From CAYLLS01 sp964385015 (GTDB lineage: Bacteria > Myxococcota > UBA727 > JABDBI01), in contig CAYLLS010000001.1 in the NCBI GenBank assembly GCA_964385015.1, positions 372,001 to 436,000 on the forward strand: a stretch of DNA of 64,000 nucleotides, written 5' to 3'. Shown here piece after piece: positions 51,142-60,056 of the stretch (its first letter is position 1; each line of letters starts with the position of its first letter). Position numbers and translations under genes: made by a program. The notes below the pieces were generated by a model. That model worked only from the letters and a program-made list of their open reading frames with translations. It made no database searches and was not told the DNA's origin.

Positions 51142-51510
51142 ATGAATGATAATTTATATTTAAAAAAATATGAAATAATATACGTATTAAAATCAGATAT
51201 TACTAACAAAATAATCAATAATTTTATATTAAAAATCAAAACTTTAATTAACAATCTAAACGGCAAAAGCATAAAAATTAATTGTTGGGGCAAAAAGAAA
51301 ATATCTTGGAAATGCAAAAAATACCAACAAGGAATATATACACATCATATTTTTTTAGGATCTAATGACATAATTGTTAAAATAAGAAATATATTGAATA
51401 TAGAAGAATCAATATTATTACATCAAATAATTCTTCTTAATGAAAAAATTAATAAAAATAAACAAATTGAATATGATGATATATTATATACAACTATAAC
51501 CAATACATAA
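51142..51510 (+). CDS. rpsF: 30S ribosomal protein S6
   Basis: Platform protein of the small subunit, partner of S18. 122 residues with KKYEIIYVLKSDITN at the start, INCWGKKKISWKCKKYQQGIY (usual WG.R.LAY.I.K...G.Y) and RNILNIEESILLHQIIL. The rpsF-rpsR-rplI order is nearly universal, but here the next gene is rplI only 61 bases away, with no rpsR between. Confidence 0.93.
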   Translation: MNDNLYLKKYEIIYVLKSDITNKIINNFILKIKTLINNLNGKSIKINCWGKKKISWKCKKYQQGIYTHHIFLGSNDIIVKIRNILNIEESILLHQIILLNEKINKNKQIEYDDILYTTITNT

Positions 51511-51571
51511 ATATAACATATAATTAAAAACATATTATAAACATAATTCAATAAATAGGAATATATAAATT

Positions 51572-52039
51572 ATGATAAAATTAATAAACATAATTTTAAC
51601 TAATGACATCACAAATCTAGGGAAAATAGGACACATATGTCAAGTTAAAGCAGGATATGCAAGGAATTTTTTATTCCCTAAACAACTAGCTCTTCCTATA
51701 TCCTCAAAAAAAATAAAAGACTTACAACATAAAAAAAATATAATATCAAAAAAAATAATTAAACTAAACAAAGAAAATGAAACATTAAAATTAAAACTAA
51801 ACAAAACTATATTAACATTTTATGTTAAAACAAGTAAAAAAGAAAAAATTTTTGGTTCTATTAATGCAAGAATGATAGCAGAACAACTTAACACATTAAC
51901 CTATAATATTCATCATAAAAAAATACAACTACCATCTCCAATAAAAACCATTGGAATTCATAATGTAAATATATTATTAAACAACAATATTACAGCACAA
52001 ATAAAAATTAAAATAAATGAAGAAACTGAAAATAAATAA
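51572..52039 (+). CDS. rplI: 50S ribosomal protein L9
   Basis: Binds 23S rRNA domain V with an extended helix. 155 residues: N-domain IILTNDITNLGKIGHICQVKAGYARNFLFPK matches the signature (V.V.LL.DV..LGK.G.VV.VK.GYARN.L.P..A), followed by a Lys-rich connecting helix and C-domain. Second gene of a shortened rpsF operon. Converges with obgE. Confidence 0.96.
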   Translation: MIKLINIILTNDITNLGKIGHICQVKAGYARNFLFPKQLALPISSKKIKDLQHKKNIISKKIIKLNKENETLKLKLNKTILTFYVKTSKKEKIFGSINARMIAEQLNTLTYNIHHKKIQLPSPIKTIGIHNVNILLNNNITAQIKIKINEETENK

Positions 52040-52052
52040 ATATATGATATAT

Positions 52053-53081
52053 TTACATGCGATTATACTTACATACCGTTTTATGCAATGCATTAATTAA
52101 GCTAGAAAGCCCATGTCTTTTAAATACACTGATCTTAAATAATTTCTTATCATATTTTTTTAAATAACATTTAAAAATTTTTATTATAAAACAAGCTAAT
52201 TCGTTATTTAATAAGTCTATTTTATTTAATACAACAATTTCTGGCAAACGCCATAATTTCAATGAAAAATTTTTTAATTCTTGTCTTATAATTTTATATT
52301 TATGTATCAATATATCATATTTCAATTCTTCTAAACCATTTAATTCCATAACATGACATAATACTTTAACTCTATCTAAATGCTTTAAAAATCTTAAACC
52401 TAATCCAGTGCCCTTAGATGCATTATAACATATGCCAGGAATATCTGCCATAACAAGACTATTATCATCATCAACAGGAATAACACCTAATTGTGGAATT
52501 AAAGTAGTAAATGGATAATTTGCAATTTTAGGTTTAGCTCTACTTAAAACTGATAATAAACTTGATTTTCCAACATTTGGAAACCCTAATAAACCAACAT
52601 CAGCAATCATTTTTAATACTAAATATAAATTAAATTCTTTCCCACAATATCCATTTTGAGCTAAACATGGAGTCCTTCTAGTAGCACTAACAAATTTAGA
52701 ATTGCCACTTCCTCCTTTTCCTCCTTCACATGCTAAAAAACGATATTTTTCAATATTCATATCCATTAATAATTTTCCAGTATTATAATCAAAAATTTGT
52801 GTACCAATAGGAACCTTTAATATAATATCTTTGCCATTAGATCCTGATTGATTTTTATATTTACCATGTTCACCATTACAAGCTTTAATATTTCTATGTA
52901 ATTTAAAAAATAATAAGGAATTGACATTTTTGTCAACTACAAAGAAAATATTCCCCCCATTTCCGCCATCTCCCCCACATGGTCCACCAAATGGTGCATT
53001 TTTTTCACGTCTCCATGCAATTAATCCATTGCCACCTTTGCCTGACTTAACTGTAATAATAACTTCATCTACAAAATACAT
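52053..53081 (-). CDS. obgE: GTPase ObgE (CgtA)
   Basis: Large-subunit assembly GTPase. I start at the ATG giving MYFVDEVIITVKSGKGGNG, which matches the Obg N-terminus; an ATG nine bases upstream is possible. Glycine-rich Obg domain (GGPCGGDGGNGGNIFFVVD), then G domain with G1 GFPNVGKSSLLS, G3 MADIPGICYNASKGTGLG, and G4 VLNKIDLL. 343 residues. C-terminal acidic tail absent. Downstream of grpE with a 25-base gap. rplU and rpmA, its usual upstream partners, are not here. Confidence 0.96.
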   Translation of the reverse strand: MYFVDEVIITVKSGKGGNGLIAWRREKNAPFGGPCGGDGGNGGNIFFVVDKNVNSLLFFKLHRNIKACNGEHGKYKNQSGSNGKDIILKVPIGTQIFDYNTGKLLMDMNIEKYRFLACEGGKGGSGNSKFVSATRRTPCLAQNGYCGKEFNLYLVLKMIADVGLLGFPNVGKSSLLSVLSRAKPKIANYPFTTLIPQLGVIPVDDDNSLVMADIPGICYNASKGTGLGLRFLKHLDRVKVLCHVMELNGLEELKYDILIHKYKIIRQELKNFSLKLWRLPEIVVLNKIDLLNNELACFIIKIFKCYLKKYDKKLFKISVFKRHGLSSLINALHKTVCKYNRM

Positions 53082-53106
53082 ACAATACAAATAACATATA
53101 AATAAT

Positions 53107-53682
53107 TTATTGATTTTTAGAAACTACTACTTTAGCAGCTCTCATAAGCTTACCATTTATTTTATACCCTTTTTGATATTCCCGCAATATAATATTATCT
53201 TTTACAGAATCGTTAATCTCTTGTGTAATGGCTTCATGTATCGTAGGATCAAATTCCATTCCTAATGAAGGAAATGATTTTACACCATATTTTTTTAATA
53301 TAACATTAAATTGTTCTAAAATAATTTTAATACCTAAAAATATACTATCATTAAGTTTATTTTCATTTAATAAAACAACATATTCTAAATGATCAAAAAT
53401 TTGCAACATAGTTTTTATAATCAATTCATTTGAATTTTTAATATCATTAGACTTTTCTATATTAGCTCTATATTTAAAATTTTTAAAATCAGCACATACA
53501 CGCATATACTTATCTTCTAATAATTGTATTTTATTATTATTTTCTTCTAATTCTTCAGTTTTATTTTGCAAATCATTAATCATTTTTTTATAAATTTTAT
53601 TATTAGTATCATTAATCATATTATTATTATTATTAGAAATTTCAGATTTAATATCTTGATTATTTTTTACTTTTATATTCAT
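53107..53682 (-). CDS. grpE: Nucleotide exchange factor GrpE
   Basis: Releases ADP from DnaK. I start at the ATG giving MNIKVKNNQDIKSE, preceded by AAGGAT, which keeps it from overlapping tadA (the open frame itself runs further upstream). Long N-terminal coiled coil (Asn/Lys/Glu-rich, about 20-85), then a segment KYMRVCADFKNFKYRANIEK, matching the family RL.ADF.NY..R, and the C-terminal beta domain GMEFDPTIHEAITQE (F.P..HEA) and GYKINGKLMRAAKVVVSK. About 191 residues. Lies between tadA and obgE, far from dnaK at 19.8 kb. Confidence 0.93.
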   Translation of the reverse strand: MNIKVKNNQDIKSEISNNNNNMINDTNNKIYKKMINDLQNKTEELEENNNKIQLLEDKYMRVCADFKNFKYRANIEKSNDIKNSNELIIKTMLQIFDHLEYVVLLNENKLNDSIFLGIKIILEQFNVILKKYGVKSFPSLGMEFDPTIHEAITQEINDSVKDNIILREYQKGYKINGKLMRAAKVVVSKNQ

Positions 53683-53720
53683 TTTTTTTATATCCTTATA
53701 TATACATAACATATTTAAAA

Positions 53721-54161
53721 CTAACATTTTCGAACATTTTGAAAGAAAATACTTAATAAACGATATGATTCTCTTTTCATAATACCAGAACATATAATAT
53801 AACAATATTTAAAATATTTATACATCAATATATTATTGTTTTGACAAGATGCAGCAAATACTAAACGTTTTATTCTAGCATTTTCTATCGCACCAAAACA
53901 CATCATACATGGTTCTAATGTAACATATATAGTGCACTTATTTAATCTCCATTGTCCTAAAAACTGACTTGCAGAACTTATAGCAATAATCTCAGCATGT
54001 GCTAATGGATTATTTAAATTTTCCTTTTGATTATAACCCTTACCAATTATTTTATGTTGATATACTACAATAGCTCCAACAGGAACTTCATTACAATTAT
54101 ATGCATACATAGCTAAATCCATTGCATGATTCATATACAACACATCCATTATATTATTCAT
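53721..54161 (-). CDS. tadA: tRNA-specific adenosine deaminase TadA
   Basis: Zinc enzyme that converts A34 to inosine in tRNA-Arg(ACG), letting it read CGU, CGC and CGA. 146 residues with NEVPVGAIVVYQ, the NPLAHAEIIAI motif (zinc His and proton-shuttle Glu) and TLEPCMMCFGAIENARIKRLVF (two zinc Cys). Its substrate tRNA-Arg(ACG) is present at 58.7 kb. The start could be the first ATG or one 12 bases later. First of a run tadA-grpE-obgE on the minus strand. Confidence 0.95.
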   Translation of the reverse strand: MNNIMDVLYMNHAMDLAMYAYNCNEVPVGAIVVYQHKIIGKGYNQKENLNNPLAHAEIIAISSASQFLGQWRLNKCTIYVTLEPCMMCFGAIENARIKRLVFAASCQNNNILMYKYFKYCYIICSGIMKRESYRLLSIFFQNVRKC

Positions 54162-54175
54162 TGTACAACAATATA

Positions 54176-55363
54176 TTATAAATTCTTCATTAAATCATTA
54201 ACAATATTTTTTTGATGCGCTTCAATAGTACCACCACCAATTTCTAATAATTTAGAATCACGCCATAATCTTTCCACCACATAATCAGATACATATCCAT
54301 TAGCACCTAAAACCTGAATAGCTCTATCAGCAATATTTTTTCCAATTTTAGAACATATCAATTTTACTCCATCAGAATCTAATCTATTGTTATTTCCTGA
54401 TAATATCATATTTTTAGCTACATTATATACATACGTTCTACATGCATTAAACTCTGCATAACTATCTGCTAAATATTGTTGTATTTGTCCAAAATTATAC
54501 AAACTTTTACCAAATGATTTTCTATGCCAAGCATAATGTTTCATTACATCTAAGGATCGTTTAGCAATCCCTAAACTAATAGATGCTAAAGCAAGTCTTT
54601 CTATTTCTAAATTATTCATCATGTGTTTTTTAGCTTCACCATCATTACCTACTAGCCTATTATCATCAACAAAACAATCATTAAATATCAATTCTGCAGT
54701 CATAGAAGATCGCATGCCAGTTTTATTTTTAATCACTTGTCCAGCAGAATATCCTACAGCATGACTATCAACTAAAAAAGTAGAAATCTTTGACGTATTA
54801 TGCATCTTCGCATATAAAAAAACACATCCTGATGGTGTTCCATTATTATCTATAACTCCATTGGTAATCCACATTTTTCTACCATTAATAAGATATCCAT
54901 GCTTAACTTTTTTTGCACTTGTTTGCATAGCAAACACATCAGTACCACAACATGATTCTGTTAATGCCATAGAACCAATTATATTACCAGAACATAAAGA
55001 CGGTAAAAAATATTTTTTTTGTTCATATGATCCATTAATAGCAATATTATTCGCACACAAAACAGTATGGGCTAAAAATGATAAACACATACCTGGATCA
55101 GAATATGCAATTTCCTCATGTGCAATCACTAAAGATAATGGGTCCATTCCGCTACCACCATATTCTTCTGGAATAATTAATCCTAATAATCCTAATTTAC
55201 CAAATTTTTTAAATAATTTAACATCAAACATCTCATTTCTATCACGCATTTGTGCTTCAGGTTCTATATTGTTTTTTACAAAAACATTAATATTTTGTCT
55301 TAATAGAATATAATCATCATTAGGATTAAATATATTAATTTTTTTCCATTCATTATATTTCAT
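54176..55363 (-). CDS. Acyl-CoA dehydrogenase, isovaleryl/long-chain type
   Basis: FAD enzyme making the alpha-beta double bond of acyl-CoA, passing electrons to ETF. 395 residues with GLLGLIIPEEYGGSGMD, ALTESCCGTDVFAMQTSA, WITNG and SSMTAELIFNDCFV. In medium-chain enzymes the base Glu lies near the C-terminus (YEGT); here that site reads EIGGGTIEAHQ, while Glu is present in IERLALASISLG, the position used by isovaleryl-CoA and long-chain dehydrogenases. So it is catalytically complete but of the IVD/LCAD class. It may serve leucine degradation or, being the only one here, fatty acids too. 14 bases upstream of tadA. Confidence 0.93.
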   Translation of the reverse strand: MKYNEWKKINIFNPNDDYILLRQNINVFVKNNIEPEAQMRDRNEMFDVKLFKKFGKLGLLGLIIPEEYGGSGMDPLSLVIAHEEIAYSDPGMCLSFLAHTVLCANNIAINGSYEQKKYFLPSLCSGNIIGSMALTESCCGTDVFAMQTSAKKVKHGYLINGRKMWITNGVIDNNGTPSGCVFLYAKMHNTSKISTFLVDSHAVGYSAGQVIKNKTGMRSSMTAELIFNDCFVDDNRLVGNDGEAKKHMMNNLEIERLALASISLGIAKRSLDVMKHYAWHRKSFGKSLYNFGQIQQYLADSYAEFNACRTYVYNVAKNMILSGNNNRLDSDGVKLICSKIGKNIADRAIQVLGANGYVSDYVVERLWRDSKLLEIGGGTIEAHQKNIVNDLMKNL

Positions 55364-55438
55364 GCCAATTAATTCCTTTTTTTTTAAAAAATATCTTTAT
55401 ATACAATCACAATTAAGCTATACTTATTATCTAGTATC

Positions 55439-55511
55439 GGTCTTGTAACTCAGAAGGAAGAGTGCCTCTTTTACACGGAGGAAGTCACAGGTTCAAATCC
55501 TGTCAAGACCA
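55439..55511 (+). tRNA. tRNA-Val (anticodon UAC)
   Basis: 73-base cloverleaf: acceptor GGTCTTG/CAAGACC, discriminator A, D-arm TAACTCAGAAGGAAGAGT, anticodon stem CCTCT/GGAGG with loop TTTACAC giving TAC, T-arm CACAGGTTCAAATCCTGT. The last anticodon-stem pair is a U-G wobble. It stands between acyl-CoA dehydrogenase and hup, convergent with the latter. Confidence 0.96.
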
Positions 55512-55520
55512 TTTTTAAAA

Positions 55521-55793
55521 TTATAATTCTCTTTTAAAAGTTTTTGATGGACGAAAATAAATAGTTTTAGAAGCATTTATCATTATTTTATTACCAGTTC
55601 TTGGGTCCCTTCCCTCTCTAGCCTTTCTTCTTCTTACAGAAAAAGAACCAAATCCAGGATATGAAAATTTTTTATCTAATATAATATTTTCTTTTATTAT
55701 ATTAAAAATATAACTTATAATTAATGATACATTTTTTTTAGTAGAACAAATATTAGTTTTATAAACAACATCAATTAATTCTTTTTTAATCAT
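55521..55793 (-). CDS. HU/IHF-family DNA-binding protein
   Basis: Small nucleoid protein that bends DNA. 90 residues with KKELIDVVYKTNICSTKKNV at the start, the arm motif FSYPGFGSFSVRRRKAREGR, DPRTGNKIMINASKTIYFRPSKTFK at the end, matching the family pattern (GFG.F....R.AR.GRNP.TG..I.I.A...P.F..GK.LK). The P in INASKTIYFRPSK differs slightly from the usual. HU and IHF-alpha/beta cannot be separated with certainty; general context suggests HU. Confidence 0.93.
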   Translation of the reverse strand: MIKKELIDVVYKTNICSTKKNVSLIISYIFNIIKENIILDKKFSYPGFGSFSVRRRKAREGRDPRTGNKIMINASKTIYFRPSKTFKREL

Positions 55794-55843
55794 TATAGAA
55801 TACCCACAAAAAACATTTTATTTACATAACAAAAACACAAACA

Positions 55844-56446
55844 CTATAACACTTTTTTTTTTAATAAACACATCTTTTCATTAAAATAATATATAATAGG
55901 AATACAAGTAAAAATTTCTATATTCATTATATTCATATCATTTATAGATTCAATTCCTTTCATTAAAGCTCTTAAAGAATTCCCATGAGCAATAATAATT
56001 ACATTATATCCATTCCTCAAATACGGAATAACAACTAATTGATAAAACATAAAAGATCTTAAATAAGTATCAAATAAACTTTCACCTAATGGTGGTCTAG
56101 CTTGATAACTTCTTCTCCATAAATAAATTTGATCTTTACTATATTGACCATAATTATTTTTATTCAATCCTTGTAAAACACCATAATTTCTTTCATTAAA
56201 AGCATTAGTATAAAAACATTTAATATTAGTTTGTCTTAAAACATTAAATAATAATTTCGTTGTATGAATGGCTCTTATTAGATATGAAGTAAATATTATA
56301 TTAAATTTATAATTTTTAATTTTTAAAGCAGCCTTATGAATCTCTAAACATCCTGCAGCTGTCAATCCAACATCTATAGTTCCTGTAAAACGATTTTCAA
56401 TATTCCATATTGATTGTCCATGTCTCAACAATGCTAAATAGCTCAT
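55844..56446 (-). CDS. gpmA: 2,3-bisphosphoglycerate-dependent phosphoglycerate mutase
   Basis: Interconverts 3- and 2-phosphoglycerate. 200 residues, shorter than E. coli GpmA (250). Motifs: LALLRHGQSIWNIENRFTGTIDVGLTAAG with catalytic His8, NERNYGVLQGLNK (substrate-binding ERNYG), YQARPPLGES, and IIAHGNSLRALMKGI with the second catalytic His. The missing length is in a loop and the C-terminal tail. With the phosphofructokinase at 11 kb, part of glycolysis/gluconeogenesis. Confidence 0.92.
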   Translation of the reverse strand: MSYLALLRHGQSIWNIENRFTGTIDVGLTAAGCLEIHKAALKIKNYKFNIIFTSYLIRAIHTTKLLFNVLRQTNIKCFYTNAFNERNYGVLQGLNKNNYGQYSKDQIYLWRRSYQARPPLGESLFDTYLRSFMFYQLVVIPYLRNGYNVIIIAHGNSLRALMKGIESINDMNIMNIEIFTCIPIIYYFNEKMCLLKKKVL

Positions 56447-56509
56447 TAAATTTCATCCATACCATAAAATTATAATATATATAATATAACTATTATAATA
56501 TATTAATCA

Positions 56510-58618
56510 TTAAAACCAATGAAATCCATATCTCATAAATACTGGAATAATAATCAATGCAACAATTGTCATCAATTTAATTAAAATATTCAATGAAGGA
56601 CCTGCTGTATCCTTAAAAGGATCACCAACTGTATCACAAACAACAGCAGCAATATAACGATCTGACGATTTATCCTCTATATTTTCTTCTATTTGTTTCT
56701 TAGCATTATCCCATAAACCACCTGCATTAGACATAAATATAGCCAATAATACTCCAGAAGCAATGGCGCCTATTAATAAACCTCCTAACATCAATCCAGT
56801 GGCATCGAAAAATCCTATAATTATTGGAATCAAAACAGCCATTAAACCAGGTTTAATCATTTCTTTTAACGCTGCAATTGTAGAAATATTAATACATCTA
56901 TCATAATCAGGTTTACTTTTAAAAGTTTTCAATCCTGGTATTTCACGAAATTGACGTCTAACCTCTTTGATCATTTCTAATGCAGCCTTATTTACAGCTT
57001 GCATAGCTAAAGAAGAAAATAAAAATGGCAACATAGCTCCTAATAAAACACCACACATAACATTAGGCTTACTAATGTCCAAAATAACATGTTCTATTAT
57101 AGTATTAGATGATTCAGCTAATTGAATTTGATAAGCATGAAATAAAGCAAATGAAGTTAATGCAGCAGATGCAATAGCAAACCCCTTGCCTATAGCAGCA
57201 GTAGTATTTCCAACTGCATCTAAAGAATCAGTTCTATGTCTGGCTTCAGCAGACAATCCTGACATTTCCACTATACCACCAGCATTATCAGCTATTGGAC
57301 CATAAGCATCTACAGCCAACTGAATACCTGTAGTAGAAAGAATTCCTAAAGCAGCAATAGCAACTCCATAAAGACCAGCAAAATAATTAGCAACAATTGT
57401 AATACTAACAATTACTATAATAGGTAATGCTGTAGATTGCATACCAAGTGAAAGTCCAGAAATAATACTAGTAGCAACTCCAGTATCTGTAGATTTAATA
57501 ATTTCACACACAGGATAATATCCTTTTGAACAATAATATTGTGTTAATAACCCTATAATAATACCACCAAGTAATCCTGCAATAATAGATATAAAAACAC
57601 CAAACTTGCTATATATAATAGCACTTCCAGATATAGAATACAATTCAGGCAACATATAAAAGACAATAATATATGAACCTAAAACCATCATAGCATTAGC
57701 AATATATCCACCAATATTTAAAGAATTTTGTAAACTTACATTTTTGCTACAATAAACTCCAAAAGTTCCTATAATGGAAGATACTATTCCTAACGAAGCT
57801 AATATTAATGGTAAAAAAATAAAAATATTAATATTAGATACTTCTATAATAGTTGATCCTATAATCATTGATGCAATAATGACACCTACATAAGATTCAA
57901 ATAAATCTGCCCCCATCCCAGCTACATCTCCGACGTTGTCACCTACATTATCAGCAATAACTGCAGGATTCCTTGGATCATCTTCAGGAATATTAGCTTC
58001 TATTTTACCAACTAAGTCAGCACCTATATCTGCAGCTTTAGTATAAATACCACCTCCAACTCTAGCAAACAATGCTATAGTTGAAGCTCCCATTGAAAAT
58101 CCTGAAATAATCACTAAAATATTTTTCATTCCATTATTGGCTTGTAAAACAGTGATACTGTTATATATCAACAATAAAACAGAAATACCAATAATACCTA
58201 ATCCGACAACACTCATGCCCATAACAGTGCCGCCATCAAAAGAAATATCTAAAGCTTTCTTTAAACTATATCTAGCCGCATTAGCAGTTCTAACATTAGA
58301 TAAAGTAGCAATTTTCATTCCAAAAAAACCAGATAATCCAGATAAAAAAGCACCTACAATAAAAGACACACTTTGTAACATAAATATTTTGTGATTTAAA
58401 TTAAATAACATTAAAAAAAATGCAAATATTAAAACAACATAAACTAATATTTTATATTCACATTTCAAAAAAGCCATAGATCCACTTTGAATAGCTTGCG
58501 AAACTTCAATCATCTTATGTGTCCCAGATGATTTTTTTAAAACATTAAAACTTTTAAATACAGCAAATATTAACGCTAATATGCCTGAAAATATAGAACT
58601 CCATAATATCAGATTCAT
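56510..58618 (-). CDS. hppA: Ion-pumping membrane pyrophosphatase, K+-dependent type
   Basis: Couples PPi hydrolysis to pumping of H+ or Na+. 702 residues, about 16 hydrophobic helices. Catalytic motifs: GGGIYTKAADIGADLVGKIE (Mg-PPi binding), ADNVGDNVGDVAGMGADLF, and late CDTVGDPFKDTAGPSLNILI. The residue that sets K+ dependence lies in DAVGNTTAAIGKG (about 466-476); Ala there, rather than Lys (GNTTKA), marks the K+-dependent class, which includes both H+ and Na+ pumps. Which ion is moved cannot be told here. It fits with the PPi-type phosphofructokinase. Confidence 0.96.
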   Translation of the reverse strand: MNLILWSSIFSGILALIFAVFKSFNVLKKSSGTHKMIEVSQAIQSGSMAFLKCEYKILVYVVLIFAFFLMLFNLNHKIFMLQSVSFIVGAFLSGLSGFFGMKIATLSNVRTANAARYSLKKALDISFDGGTVMGMSVVGLGIIGISVLLLIYNSITVLQANNGMKNILVIISGFSMGASTIALFARVGGGIYTKAADIGADLVGKIEANIPEDDPRNPAVIADNVGDNVGDVAGMGADLFESYVGVIIASMIIGSTIIEVSNINIFIFLPLILASLGIVSSIIGTFGVYCSKNVSLQNSLNIGGYIANAMMVLGSYIIVFYMLPELYSISGSAIIYSKFGVFISIIAGLLGGIIIGLLTQYYCSKGYYPVCEIIKSTDTGVATSIISGLSLGMQSTALPIIVIVSITIVANYFAGLYGVAIAALGILSTTGIQLAVDAYGPIADNAGGIVEMSGLSAEARHRTDSLDAVGNTTAAIGKGFAIASAALTSFALFHAYQIQLAESSNTIIEHVILDISKPNVMCGVLLGAMLPFLFSSLAMQAVNKAALEMIKEVRRQFREIPGLKTFKSKPDYDRCINISTIAALKEMIKPGLMAVLIPIIIGFFDATGLMLGGLLIGAIASGVLLAIFMSNAGGLWDNAKKQIEENIEDKSSDRYIAAVVCDTVGDPFKDTAGPSLNILIKLMTIVALIIIPVFMRYGFHWF

Positions 58619-58717
58619 AACAATTTTAACTCCACAAATTAAAATTTAATAAAAATATTTATAATACACAAATTTGATAATTCTTTTATTACAAATACTA
58701 TATAATTAAAACGCCAA

Positions 58718-58791
58718 CGCGCTCGACACGATTCGAACGTGCGACACTTAGATTCGTAATCTAATACTCTATCCAACTGAGTTACGAGCGC
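58718..58791 (-). tRNA. tRNA-Arg (anticodon ACG)
   Basis: 74-base cloverleaf on the minus strand: acceptor GCGCTCG/CGAGCGC, discriminator G, D-arm TAACTCAGTTGGATAGAGT, anticodon stem TTAGA/TCTAA with loop TTACGAA giving ACG, T-arm GCACGTTCGAATCGTGT. A34 is the target of TadA, encoded at 53.7 kb. Lies between fadA and hppA. Confidence 0.97.
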
Positions 58792-58828
58792 ACAATAGTT
58801 AAATAAATTATTGTTTAATATTAAACAT

Positions 58829-59992
58829 TTAACCAACACCCTCAATCAAAGCTGCTGCTCCCATCCCTCCTCCTACACACATTGTACAAATACCATATTT
58901 AATACAATTCCTTTTCATAAACCCTAACATAGTTACAACTTGTCTAGCACCAGTACATCCTAATGGATGCCCCAACGCAATAGCTCCACCATAAGGATTT
59001 ACAATATCTTTTATTATATTCAGTTCATTAATACAGTAAATAGCTTGTGATGCAAAAGCTTCATTTAGCTCTATAACACCAATGTCATCTAAAGTTAAAT
59101 CAACTTGTTTTAATATTTTTTTTATTGCATATATTGGACCTACTCCCATAATTTCAGCAGGAACACCAACTGTAACAAAATGTTTAAAATATCCTAATAG
59201 AGGTAAATTTAACTTATCAACTAATGATGATTCACATAATGCTACCGCAGCCGCACCATCACTAATTTGAGATGAATTACCAGCTGTAACTGTACCATTA
59301 TGCATAAAAGATGATTTTAATTTTTTTAAACTATTCATTGACGTATTTGCTCTAGGACACTCATCAGTATCAACATAAACATCTTTTATATTTGTTTTAT
59401 TATATATTTTTGTTTTTATAGGCAATATTTCATCATCAAAAAAACCGTTCTTCATAGCTGAGACAGCTTTTTGATGAGATTCTAAAGCATATTCATCTTG
59501 ATTTTCACGATTAATTGAAAATTCTCTAGCTATATTTTCAGCTGTAATACCCATAGAAGAATAAAACTGAGGATATCTAGATAACAAATCAATATTTACA
59601 CTTGGTTTATAACCACCCATTGGTACTAATGACATAGATTCAACTCCACCACCTATACCAAAATCAATTGATCCAGTCATAATAGATGTAGCAATATTGG
59701 ATATAGCTTGCAACCCGCTAGAACAAAACCTATTAATTATTGCAGATGATGTATAATATGGCAGCCCTGCTAACAATGATATTGATCTAGCCATATTCAA
59801 TCCTTGTTCAGCTTCAGGCATTGCACAACCAATCATTACATCATCTATATTGTTTTTATTAATTTTAGCTCTTATAACTGCTTCCTTAACAACTTTAGCA
59901 CATAAATCATCTGGGCGTGAATGCCTAAATATTCCTTTAATACCCTTTCCAATTGGAGTTCTAACTGCTGATAAAATTGCAACTTTTTTCAT
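58829..59992 (-). CDS. fadA: Acetyl-CoA C-acyltransferase (3-ketoacyl-CoA thiolase)
   Basis: Last step of beta-oxidation, releasing acetyl-CoA. 387 residues with VRTPIGKGIKGIFRH, the nucleophile Cys in NRFCSSGLQAI (about residue 89), GIGGGVESMSLVPMG, GNSSQISDGAAAVAL, HPLGCTGARQV (His) and the second Cys in CTMCVGGGMGAAALIE. All catalytic residues present. GAGG is near the ATG. 65 bases downstream of the FadB-like gene; the two form the beta-oxidation operon. Confidence 0.96.
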   Translation of the reverse strand: MKKVAILSAVRTPIGKGIKGIFRHSRPDDLCAKVVKEAVIRAKINKNNIDDVMIGCAMPEAEQGLNMARSISLLAGLPYYTSSAIINRFCSSGLQAISNIATSIMTGSIDFGIGGGVESMSLVPMGGYKPSVNIDLLSRYPQFYSSMGITAENIAREFSINRENQDEYALESHQKAVSAMKNGFFDDEILPIKTKIYNKTNIKDVYVDTDECPRANTSMNSLKKLKSSFMHNGTVTAGNSSQISDGAAAVALCESSLVDKLNLPLLGYFKHFVTVGVPAEIMGVGPIYAIKKILKQVDLTLDDIGVIELNEAFASQAIYCINELNIIKDIVNPYGGAIALGHPLGCTGARQVVTMLGFMKRNCIKYGICTMCVGGGMGAAALIEGVG

Positions 59993-60056
59993 ATATACCT
60001 CTTTATTTTATCTAATATAAAAATTTATATTATTATTTCTATTATAATGATTATAA

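Noticed and set aside
58639..58845. Open frame of 68 codons on the minus strand between hppA and fadA
   Set aside because: It is the translation of the tRNA-Arg gene and its flanks (the familiar LVTQLDRVLDYES type of false protein).
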